This document shows, piece by piece, positions 1 to 9,813 of a stretch of DNA of 64,000 nucleotides (positions are counted from its first letter, which is position 1; each line of letters begins with the position of its first letter). Origin of the DNA: Coccinella septempunctata. Taxonomy: Eukaryota; Arthropoda; Insecta; Coleoptera; Coccinellidae. Location: assembly GCF_907165205.1 (NCBI RefSeq), contig NC_058189.1, positions 41,318,270-41,382,269 of the forward strand, given 5' to 3'. A program made the position numbers and the translations under genes. The notes beneath the pieces were generated by a model that worked only from the letters and a program-made list of their open reading frames with translations, made no database searches and was not told the DNA's origin.

Positions 1-7
1 ATTAATT

Positions 8-415
8 TTTTTAACAGAAGGTATAACTGGCAAAATAAAGCGTTTCACCAAAAAAACTTTCAGAATGACAAAGTCGAAAGATTACTGAAATAGATCCTAA
101 TACGGCCTTAGATTATTTTTAACTGAATAATCGCAAAGCAATACAAAAAAAAAACTCATCATTGACTGACTCAACCATATGGTTTCGTTTAGGATCCTAG
201 GAAACTAGGATCGCCGGATTTTTCTCATTATTTAGTCACTTTAACGTTCTTAGTAAAATACTTATGACCAAGTATAAAAAAATAACACAATCTCGCCAAT
301 AAAATTCATCTAAAGTATGCACAAATTTGTTCATAATGGTCATCACTCATCACAATCTTCTTTTTGTGCGAACACATGTGATGAAATAGGGTAACAATAA
401 TAGTACTTTGTCAAC
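8..415. repeat. fragment of the TACAGGGTG-type TIR element
   Basis: This stretch resembles, segment by segment, the flanks of the PLE at 21660-22020 and 23340-23480: the same words occur in the same order (AAAGCGTTTCACC against AAGCGTTCCACC, TGGTTTCGTTTAGG, CCAATAAAATTC, CACAATCTTC). It is therefore a second copy of the element at 21642-23835, with its left terminus outside the window. No coding potential is visible. Confidence 0.6.
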
Positions 416-456
416 ATGAGCACCATCCAAGGAACAAACACAGGAAACTATTCTTT

Positions 457-491
457 CACGACGTTTCGGCACACTATTGTGCCTTCTTCAG
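457..491 (-). ncRNA. hammerhead-like core of PLE terminal repeat
   Basis: On the minus strand: CUGAAGAA, then a hairpin GGCACA/GUGUGCC, then GAAACGUCG. This resembles the hammerhead catalytic core (CUGAUGA, stem II, GAAA), with A for U in the first box and one extra A before stem II. Diverged copies lie at 764-798 (-) and 861-895 (+). Confidence 0.45.
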
Positions 492-1167
492 GCTCATTAA
501 TAATATGTTTGGGAAATACTCCACGTTTTCTGCATCTCAGAAGGAAAATTCTATTTTTGATAGCTCTCACCAATTTGCTGTTATCAGAGGCCCATTTTTT
601 GAAGTGTATGACCACATTCATACCAAACAAAATCAATATGTCACTGTAGAAACCCATGTCAAATCTAGATCAAATTAGGTACGAACAGAAAAATTATCGT
701 TCCAATTAATAGTCACAGTTGGGAAATATCGGTCGAAGGAACAAATACAGGAAACTACTATTTCACGACGTTTCGGCACTTTATTGTGACTTCTTCAGGC
801 TCATTAATAATTTGTTTGGGAAATACTCCATGTTTTCTGCATTTCAGAAGGAATAATAATAATAATAAGGCACAATAAAGTGCCGAAACGTCGTGAAAGA
901 ATAGTTTCCTGTGTTTGTTCCTTGGACCGATATTTCCCAACTGTGACTATTAATTGGAACGATAATTTTTCTGTTCGTACCTAATTAGGTCTACATTTGA
1001 CATGGGTTTCTACAGTGACATATTGATTTTGTTTAGTTTGAATGTGGTCATACACTTCAAAAAATGGGCCTCTGATAACAGCAAATTGGTGAGAGCTATC
1101 AACAACAGAATTTTCCTTCTGAGATGCAGAAAACGTGGAGTATTTCCCAAACGTATTATTAATGAGC

Positions 1168-1203
1168 CTGAAGTAGGCACAATAAAGTGCCGAAACGTCG
1201 TGA
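1168..1203 (+). ncRNA. hammerhead-like core of PLE terminal repeat
   Basis: CUGAAGUA, then hairpin GGCAC/GUGCC around AAUAAA, then GAAACGUCG. It is the inverted partner of the motif at 457-491. Two changes in the CUGAUGA box make activity doubtful. Confidence 0.4.
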
Positions 1204-1324
1204 AAGAATGGTTTCCTGTGTTTGTTCCTTGGACCGATATTCACATTCTGTACAACAAGAAGATATTAAGAAGAAATATGCCATTGCTATATGCAAGTGG
1301 CATATGGGCGAAGGATGAATGAGG

Positions 1325-2100
1325 CTTGCATCTCAGGATGAAAATCCAATATTATCAAATTGATGTCGAAGTTATAGCTAGACATAGGCAATTTTTTATT
1401 TTTCCCACTTCATTTGCTGCTTAGTTTAATTTTGAATTTTATTCCAGTGAAGTAAAATAAAATACTGTAAAGTTAGATGTACTGTACTCTTTCGATTTCC
1501 CTCATTTCCATTGGACCACGCTTTTTCGAATTCCATTCGTAAAGCCTACTCTCCACTGTAAATATAACTGGAAAGAGAATCGTATTCGAATCAGTCCAAT
1601 AATTATTGGTATGCGATATGTAAGTGTGTTATTATAAATAAAATTCTTCGTTCATTATCTCTCTCAAAATAGAATTTTGTTTAACGATTGGCGCCACGTC
1701 TATCTCGAACCTGCGATATGTGAATCGTCGCTGACCTTTGCAGCTGCATCTTCTGATTTGTCAACAGTATCCATTCATAACTGTGACCTATTGATTGTGT
1801 TGAAATAATGGCAAATAATCGTCAAGTGGCCTCTTCACGTGTAGCCATTATCGTTAAGCTTGATCTACAGAGCGGCTTCACTATAGGAGCAGGATATGAA
1901 AAAACAGTTCCGGATTTGGTTGGGTTGAAAGGGTTCGAAATTTTGAATTGTCCTCTTCACTTCATTGTGAACATGAAGAACGAAAATATAAACCTTGACA
2001 ATTTTTACACTCAAGTTTTGTTCAAGTTCAGAAACACAAATAAAATTTTCACTTAGGTGCTGATTTTTAATCTTCAAACTCCCTTCTAATATACTTACGA
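1325..2100. other. no gene recognised
   Basis: AT-rich sequence. The one notable frame, 82 codons at 1808-2056 (+), has no recognisable domain, splice context or repeat homology that I can see. Confidence 0.5.
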
Positions 2101-2104
2101 CCTC

Positions 2105-2800
2105 CAGTCTCTATATTAGAAACAGGGACCTGAATATCTGAAAAAACTTATATGTGAAGGCTCTATCTCTCTTAATTAAGTTACAGAGTGTTTTTCTGAT
2201 TTTTTCAATTTTTCAATTATCCATAACTTTCGAACCAGCCTATATATTGTACGTTCATTATCCACAACAACTATTTAGTTTATACTAATATAGTAACTGA
2301 TTTTTTTTAGGTCCGACCTAGGAAAAAATGATAAATACTTATATAAGTACCTACTTATATTTGATAGAATATAAAAAAGGAGAAAAAACTAAAGGGAACA
2401 AGGTGTTTCGCATACTTCCGCATGCGATTTTAATACTTGGACATATATGAATTTTCAGACAACACAGTAACCAAAATTTTATATTTAAAACACAATTTTA
2501 TTCGGTATTTAGTAATTTTCCTTATTCAATTGAATCTTCAGCTTCTCATCAGGTTCTTATTTTTGTGTCAGAAACTTGAAACACAATGGCATGTCAAATA
2601 CCTAATTTTATCACTGAAAACAATAACATTTTTTTATTCGATACAAGATTTTTGCGTTTGTAGCGTGTCCCCTTTGTGACCCAAAAAATTTAATTAAATT
2701 GGTGAAATTAATAAATACTGAATGAAATTCAATTTTTTTCGAAATTTTGGGTTCTGTGTTGTCACTGAATATTCATATTCTAGACTATTATTATATCCTC
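2105..2800. repeat. diverged copy of the 7908-9037 TIR element
   Basis: Shared words in the same order as the element at 7908-9037: GAAGGCTCTATCTCTCTT, CCATAACTTTCGAACC, GGTCCGACCTAGGA against GGTCCGGCCTAGGA, and ACTTCCGCATGCGATTTTAA. Terminal inverted repeats are not clear in this copy. Confidence 0.6.
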
Positions 2801-2804
2801 CTGT

Positions 2805-4455
2805 GGAAGTGCGGGAAATACATTCTTGAGGTCAAAAGAGACAGTACTTTCCCATACCATTTTTTTTCCGGTACGGCCCTGATGAAAAAATATAGGCATC
2901 TAAAGATTTCATAATGAGCTGTGCCATCCCTGGAAATACAAAATTACCTTCAGAATAACTAAATCTGTGACACTACACATCTGTGGATCTTTTAAACAGA
3001 GTTGCATTCAGCCAAATCACCCAATTTTCCGAATATCACAGATGTTCTTTATTTTTGAATATCAAATTAAGTATACACTCAAAACCGGCGCATTGCCGCA
3101 TTATACGAGAAAATATGAAGAAAACATTATTTTATACAACTCTCAAATATTCATTATATCCAACTAAGTTGGACGCTCCAAAGATTCAGGGTTCTTTGAA
3201 TTTTCGATATTTTTATGGTACGTTATAGCCAAAATGAGAAAAGTGGAAGACGTAGGTAATATTTTGTGTTAGAAAAAGATTCACCAAATAAACTATATAA
3301 CATTTTTATGGTTTTTCAACAGCCTGTATCTTTTAAACTGAGCCGATTCGGAAAAAATGTTAGAGGAAAAAAGTGTTTCTTTTGACCCCAAGAATCACCC
3401 TGTATTAAAGAGTTATTGATTATCCACTTAAATCAACTGATTTTTTGAAATGCAGCATCGAATATACTTACCTTCCTATATATTGAAACCGCTTCTTCGC
3501 AACAATCATCCTAGTCACTAATACACATAACATTTTTCATTATTTTCCTTTATTCAGGAAATCCCAGTTTTTCATTCATAGTCACCCAGGCTAATAGGTG
3601 TGGTCGTATCTGAGATGGTAGGGGTGGATACCCACCACACCCCTATGTTTTCATTACTTACTATACCTCCTTTTTTCTATCCAACATAAATGATTATTTC
3701 TCGTTTCAGAAATATTTATTTCTTTGGAAATATTCCCGATGAAATTTTTATTAGGTTTTTCTTTACACAATTGGATACCAAAAATATAGATACCCGTATT
3801 TTTTCTCTTTGTTAAAACATCATTCATATACCTACAAAACTACAAACATTACATTGATAATTCGATAAAGAGCATTGCCGAAATCATCAACCACAATCAT
3901 GATCAAACAACATGAATTTCAAAAATCCGACGATATCTAAGTCTTTTTGGGGCCAAGTAAATAAACTGTAGGTACGTGTACTGAATCATACCTAAAAGAA
4001 AGAAAATATGGTGCACTTTCCTCGACTGAAATTCCGATATAATCAATTTGAACTCAGTATTAACTGTTCAAATACATACAAATCTTGTTCGAAACTTGAT
4101 TTTTTCCGAACAATGATGGAATTGCCAGGAAGGCCATAGCTGTTTCAATTAAAATTGAAAAATTACTCAAAGCACGTGGAGCAAGCAGCATCGCAATACC
4201 GAAATTTATTTATAATCAATTTAGTTGTTGTAAGTAATTACTGTATTTCGATACCTAATTTTGGAAATACATATGTAGGTATCTATTCATACATTTTGTA
4301 AAATATCTATTCGATGTAATTTTTTTGGTTATCTTGAAATACATCCCTATATATACCTAGGGTGTGAATGAATAGTTGCGATAAAATTTAAGGAATGACC
4401 CCTTGTCATATTTTCAAAAAATAGTGTGGGTAGGTATTTCATATAATTCTTTTTG
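2805..4455. other. no gene recognised; scattered repeat termini
   Basis: AT-rich, with no supported reading frame. CACCCTGTAT-like words near 3317 and 3406 mark fragments of the widespread TIR family seen intact at 21642-23835. Confidence 0.5.
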
Positions 4456-4456
4456 A

Positions 4457-5042
4457 GCAGCCCAGGTAGGTACCTGAAAGGCTAGTTTCAATTATCTTTA
4501 GAAGCCAGGCAAATATTCGAAATTACATTGAGCCTACATTCTATGGGAGCGAAAAGGCAATCAAAAAAAAATATTCTAGTGTTTTTCTGTTAAATGTAAT
4601 TGCAAGGGGTAGAAAAGATACCCCTGAAAACTGTTAAACAAGAAACTTTTTTTCTTATTCAAATATGTAATACGTATCAACTGCTTTTGATAACTTGATT
4701 TATTTTGGACAAATAAACAGGTAGATACCTACCTGTTGATAACTTTTTTCCCAAAAACATCAAGAAATTGCAAGGGGCCTTATTTGTCCAAAATAAATCA
4801 AGTTATATCAAACCAATTTTTCAATGATACGTATTACATATTTGAATAAGAAAAAAAGTTTCTTGTTCAAAAGTTTTCAGGGGTGTCTTTTCTACCCCTT
4901 GCAATTATAACGGAAAATCACTAAAATATTTTTTTGAATGCCTTCTCTCGCTCTCATAGATTGTCTGCTCAATGTAATTTCGAATATTTACATGTTTCTA
5001 AAAAAAATAAAACTTGCTTTTCAGGTGCCTGGGCTGCGTGAT
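4457..5042. mobile_element. foldback (long inverted repeat) element
   Basis: Arms at about 4457-4720 and 4775-5042 are reverse complements of each other: GCAGCCCAGG near the left edge matches CCTGGGCTGC at the right, and TTGCAAGGGGTAGAAAAG matches CTTTTCTACCCCTTGCAA. The short centre is around 4725-4775. No transposase frame is present; a hairpin MITE is the likeliest class. Confidence 0.7.
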
Positions 5043-5129
5043 ATCATGCTGACATCAAAGGGAACACCACCAATATTTTTTCATTGCTTTCTAGCTCCCA
5101 TAGACAATGTCTGCTCAATTTCATTTCTG

Positions 5130-7752
5130 GTTTTTAAGGAAAAAGGGTATAGCCGGGTTTATATGGAAAATCTGCCCCCGCGACTTTTTCGATTTAAACA
5201 CAGGGGATCGATTTGACATTAAACAAAAATAATTCACCCCGATTTTCAGCCGTTTATCTCCAACGGTTTTCGAATTTTTGGAAAAAAACTGTTTTTTCAA
5301 TTAAATTTTTTTTTTCGACTAAAATTCAAAATTGGTTGATGGTGATTTTTTTTATCGTTTTCAGTGGTAAGAGTGATGAGGAAAATTATGACTCTCAGTT
5401 GAAAATCTTATTTTTGAGAGCAGATATAAAATAATAGGATATTTTTTTTATGTTACTCAAAAGTGTCCAGCACGAAACTTTGTCAGAAAATGTCTTTCGT
5501 AGTTATCTAACCTCAAGAAATTTTTCATTTTTTTTGAAGTGGTGGAACATAATAGAAAAAAATAAAAACTATTTTTTTTCAAAATACTATGTTTCATGCA
5601 TAGAAACACTTATGATTCGAACAAAATATGTATGTAGAAAACTATTCTTCAACTGAGAATACATAATTCAATTAATAATAAAAATTTAATATAATACCAA
5701 ATTCATTTATTTTATTGATACAATAATCATGAATCCATCATAAACTAGATAATAAGTTGCTTCCTAAAGCACCTTTTTTTGTTTCGAGTTTCTTGATTTT
5801 TACATAACGAATTTGGAGCGAAACTGGACTCTGATGTTGATCTTTCTGAAAGAGTGTTTCTATGCATGAAACATAGTATTTTGAAAAAAAAATAGTTTTT
5901 ATTTTTTTCTATTATGTTCCACCACTTCAAAAAAAATGAAAAATTTCTTGAGGTTAGATAACCACGAAAGACATTTTCTGACAAAGTTTCGTGGTGAACA
6001 GTCAGGCCCGGATCTAGGGGGCAAGCGGGGCACTTGCCCCGGGCGTCAGCTTAAGGGAGCGCCAAAATCAACCAGAGGTTGAAATTTTATTTTTAGGTTT
6101 CTTGGAAAAAATTAATTTCCTAGAGCTAAAATCGAAACTGTAGAATGGAAACATGATAAACCATCACTATGCCAAAAATCTTCAAAATCAATGAGGGATG
6201 GATCAATTAACTGTAGGTATATATATTATTCAGTCATCTAGGAATGACCGCCACACTTGGGTGAAATAGGTTTAAAGATGGGATATGTCTTCAATGTGTC
6301 GCAAGCATAGAGCCAGTAATTTCTTTGCCTGGGGAATTACCGACTCATCCCCATTTCATCTGGAACAAAGGGCCAAAATTTCCGATTTTTTATGAACCAT
6401 AATTTAAAAGCTAATCCTTTCAGCAAAATTCTGTTCGCATATTCATAATCTACGCCGTCGATTTAGTAAATACAACAATATTGGTGGAAATCGTAGAGAT
6501 CGAAAATTTTTCAAATTTTCCATACTGTATGGATTTTTTGAAAAATATTTTTGGTCTCCGATCAAAACCAAATTCGTACTGCACACTAATACGAGGGCGT
6601 AGAACACGAATATGCAAACATATTTTTTAAAAATTGAGTTTTCAAGTTATGGTCGATGGAAAATCGGAAATTTTGGACCTTCGTGGAAAAAATAATAAAA
6701 TCTAAACTGTTAGGGGTAGAAGAATGAAGTGTGGTTTTTTCTATTCGCAAAGAACCAATCCATCACAAAAAAATCAGCATATGACTGGTGCTTTTTTTCT
6801 GGCTGCTACACCTCCTCAAAGTTGACCAATTTCTTCGAAATTTTGCACTTAAAGTGATTTATTTCTCAGAATATTGATCCTACAAAAAATCAACTTGCAT
6901 ATTCGTGATCTACGACCTCAAATTAATAAGTAAAATGAACCGGGTCGATATATGTCGCTGAAAAAATTACTTTTCGTTCGGAATAATTTCGTTCGTAAAC
7001 CGCGGGTAAAAACGATAGGTGAGCGAGGGTTGCAAACGACATTCTTGTAAAAACAAACTTTTTTATTTTTCGAACCATTTCAACCCGAGTCATTTTTTCT
7101 ACTAATTCGTGGTCGGAGATTACGAATAAGCAATTAGATTTTTCCTAAGATGAGTACTTTGGGAAAAAAATAACTTTCAATGGAACAATGGGAAAAAAAT
7201 AAGAGTTATTTTTTTCCTAAAGTACTCATTTTAGGAAAAATCTAATTGCATATTCGTAATCAACGACCTCGAATCAGTGAAAAAAAAATCTCGGGTTGAA
7301 ATCGCGATGACGAATATGCAATTATATGTTTCCTAAAAACCTTAGAGGGGGGTGGGGGGGGCGCCATCATGAATTTTTGCCCCGGTCAGAAAAAATCGTA
7401 GATCCGGGAATGTGAACAGTTTTAAGTAACATAAGAAAAAATATATTATTATTTTATATCTGCTCTCAAAGATAAGATTTTCAACTGAGAGTCATAATGA
7501 AATGTCTTCCTTATCACTCTTACTACTGAAACGATAAAAAAAATCACCATCAGCCAAATTTGAATTTTAGTCGAAAAAAAAAATTTTATTGAAAAAACAG
7601 TTTTTTTCGAAAAATTCGGAAACCGTTGGAGATAAACAGCTGAAAATCGGGGTGAATTATTATTTGTGTTGAATGTCAAATCGATCCCCTGTGTTTAAAT
7701 CGAAAAAGTCGCGGGGGCAGATTTTCCATATAAGCCCGGCTATACCCTTTAA
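5130..7752. mobile_element. foldback element split by a hAT MITE
   Basis: The left arm (about 5140-5610) is repeated inverted at about 5845-5994 plus 7421-7745. GGGTATAGCCGGG at 5146 pairs with CCCGGCTATACCC near 7736, and ATACTATGTTTCATGCATAG at 5584 pairs with its reverse near 5860. Removing the insertion at 6003-7412 restores one palindrome of about 1.2 kb with arms near 480 bp. Matching frames on opposite strands (5213-5434 and 7449-7679) only reflect the duplication and are not evidence of genes. Confidence 0.75.
6003..7412. mobile_element. non-autonomous hAT element, 8-bp TSD TGAACAGT
   Basis: TGAACAGT occurs at 5995-6002 and again at 7413-7420. The ends are CAGGCCCGGATCTA and the inverse of CATTCCCGGATCTA, so both begin CA and share CCCGGATCTA. 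An 8-bp duplication with CAG-type termini is the hAT signature. The interior has several near-repeats of GCATATTCGTAATC and no transposase frame, so it would depend on a transposase supplied elsewhere. It lies inside the right arm of the 5130-7752 foldback element and is therefore younger. Confidence 0.8.
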
Positions 7753-7907
7753 AAATTTCGTTTTAGATGACATCTTATATAAGTAGACTGCTCAAAAAAC
7801 AAATAAATTTTCCAGAAAGGAATCGCCCTTTAATTTTTTTCGCAATTATTCATTTACAGTTTTCACCACCCTGTAGTCCCTGTGCATGTATCTAGAAATT
7901 TTATATA

Positions 7908-9037
7908 CAAGGTGATTCATTGGCAAATTACTTGAAGGCTCTATCTCTCTTCATAATCAAGATACATCATGTTTGGTTGATTTTGCCATGCAATTTCTTC
8001 AATTACCCATAACTTTCGAACCCTCCTTTGTATTTTGAATATTTTTGTTGTTTATTCTCCGTTTCTAGTTATCTACGCTTATAATGACATCGTAACTGTT
8101 TTTTCGGGTCCGGCCTAGGAACAATTCATAAAAATAAAGTTCAACCCCCCAAAAAAAAAACACTCTGTGTATCAAAATTCCTTAAAGTCAAATAATCAGG
8201 ATATTCGAAGAAAGGAGAAAAAACTGAAGGGAACAAGGCATTTCTCGTACTTCCGCATGCGATTTTAATATAGTCAATTAATCTAGTCAAATCTAAATTT
8301 TCAGACAGCACAGATAGGTAGTAGGTCCCTATATACCAAAATTTCAAACAAAATAAATACGGAATTTATTAATTTTACTTTTTTGGGTCACAAACTTGAA
8401 ACAGTACGAGAGAAGAGGTCTGATATCTAATAAAAAAATATTTCTTAGATATCATTTTCGGTGGTAAAATTACAACTTACTTAATCCAAGTAGGTACAAA
8501 TCTCTTCGTTGTTTTTTAAATTTGTGATCTGTAAAATGAGGGCCCGATAGGGGGCTGAATATTCAATTATATCGTGAAAATTAATAACAAAAAAAACCGT
8601 GTTACCTTCTGTTTTGTCTGAAAATTCCGATTTAGGTTCATTGTTTATTATTAGTATTTTTTATTAAAATTATTTATCAAAAAAAAATGCGAAAGTAAGA
8701 GAAATATATTGTTTCCTCAGTTTTTCCTCCTTTTTTCGAATGTCATATCAATGAAAAAAAATTTGATATACTGGCTGGTTTTTTTATCTTGCCTATCAGT
8801 TTTTCATGCCTTTTCCTTCCCTGAAAAAAATTAAGGTAATTTTTCAATAAATTAACGTTGCGGAAAAAAAATCATCAAAATATCCTACAGGGTGGTTTGA
8901 AGGTTATGGATGCCTAGTTAAAGAAAAGAAGTATCATGATTACATAAAGAGAGATACACAGTGTAACTATCTGACTCACCCCATCAGCGTCCTCTATCTA
9001 CCCTAAGATTCCGCCTATTTACCAATGAATCACCTTG
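7908..9037. mobile_element. TA-target TIR element without transposase
   Basis: TACAAGGTGATTCATTGG at 7906 is repeated inverted, ending at 9039 (CCAATGAATCACCTTGTA). TA at both ends fits a TA duplication, as in Tc1/mariner-type elements. The interior carries the GGTCCGGCCTAGGA and CTTCCGCATGCGATTTTAA words shared with 2105-2800. No transposase frame is seen. Confidence 0.65.
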
Positions 9038-9044
9038 TATAAAT

Positions 9045-9570
9045 GTATAATGTTATGTATATAGATTACATTATAAATTACAGTCCATACCTATATCTAT
9101 ACATATTTGAATATTTGTTTTCCTAATCACAATTAGAATTTGGTATACCTACTGGAAATATAAGAAAAGCACCTTTTGTGGGACGAGGATAATAATTTTG
9201 TATTTGTATTTTTTGATCATTTCTTTTTATTTTTATCTAAATGTCAAATGAGCGATCTCAGCAATCAGCAATCGATGTTTATTATTAGCTAAAAAATATC
9301 GCGTTTTCGCTTATGTGCACTCTATCGAACGGTTGAAGTTTTTCCGTGTCCCACCAGAGAAACTATAAGATCAACACGAGTATCAACAAGTCAATCCTTC
9401 ATCGATTTAGCGGAAATGTATCCACTGATTTTCGGTGTAAAACGATCTATTTCAATATCAGTCTCCAACCTTATTATAAATCCTACACTCTGAAATCTGA
9501 ACAATATAGGATTCCTACCATTCATCAACGTCATTGATTCAGAAAGACGGTAAAGGATCACAGAGGCGCC
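9045..9570. other. distal upstream region of emc; no gene recognised
   Basis: AT-rich sequence between the TIR element and the more GC-rich emc promoter. A 63-codon open frame at 9346-9537 has no family features. Confidence 0.5.
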
Positions 9571-9577
9571 TGCCTGG

Positions 9578-9747
9578 ATTGGCAGTAAAAATTGCCTGAC
9601 ATTTCTTCGGGCGCCTGCAGTTCACCTAGGCTCACGCAACGCACCGCATTGGTTGACACGCCCTTACGTCAGGAAGTGGTACATCATTGGCCGGATTTCC
9701 CCCCCTTCTCCATATAAAAGCCGGCGCGACGAGCCTAGTCGTCATTT
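9578..9747 (+). promoter_or_regulatory. emc core and proximal promoter
   Basis: TATAAAAG lies at 9713-9720, and an initiator TCATTT matching TCAKTY at 9742-9747 places A+1 at 9744, 31 bp downstream of the TATA start. Upstream are three inverted CCAAT boxes (ATTGG at 9578, 9648 and 9686) and TTACGTCA at 9664-9671, a CRE/bZIP-type site. The segment is clearly more GC-rich than its surroundings. The factors bound are inferred from motif matches only. Confidence 0.8.
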
Positions 9748-9813
9748 GAAGATCTTCTTCTGTATCGTATGTTCTAGTGTTGTTCCGTGATACGTGAAAC
9801 ATCATCAATCATC
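9744..9813 (+). other. emc 5' UTR with a two-codon uORF
   Basis: Inferred leader of 70 nt from the initiator to the start codon. It holds a minimal upstream frame ATG TTC TAG at 9769-9777, ending 36 nt before the main ATG. Confidence 0.6.

Larger units (their letters stand above)
429..1243. mobile_element. Penelope-like element ends in inverted (head-to-head) arrangement
   Basis: Bases 429-665 reappear reverse-complemented at about 1002-1240, and a shorter inner pair lies at 735-850 and 851-1000. Each arm runs from GGAACAAACACAGGAAAC into a hammerhead-like core (CUGAAG, hairpin, GAAACGUCG). PLEs are known for pseudo-LTRs in either orientation that carry hammerhead ribozymes. No RT or GIY-YIG reading frame is left between the arms, so this is a rearranged relic. 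An (AAT)n run near 853-867 replaces part of one core. Open frames across the arms have no family signature. Confidence 0.55.

Noticed and set aside
1808..2056. 82-codon frame with a plausible ATG
   Set aside because: No domain, no splice or promoter support, and an overlapping frame on the other strand; kept as unknown.
9787..9813. Upstream GTG extension of the emc frame
   Set aside because: A GTG start is unlikely in an animal gene; the ATG at 9814 gives a family-like N-terminus.
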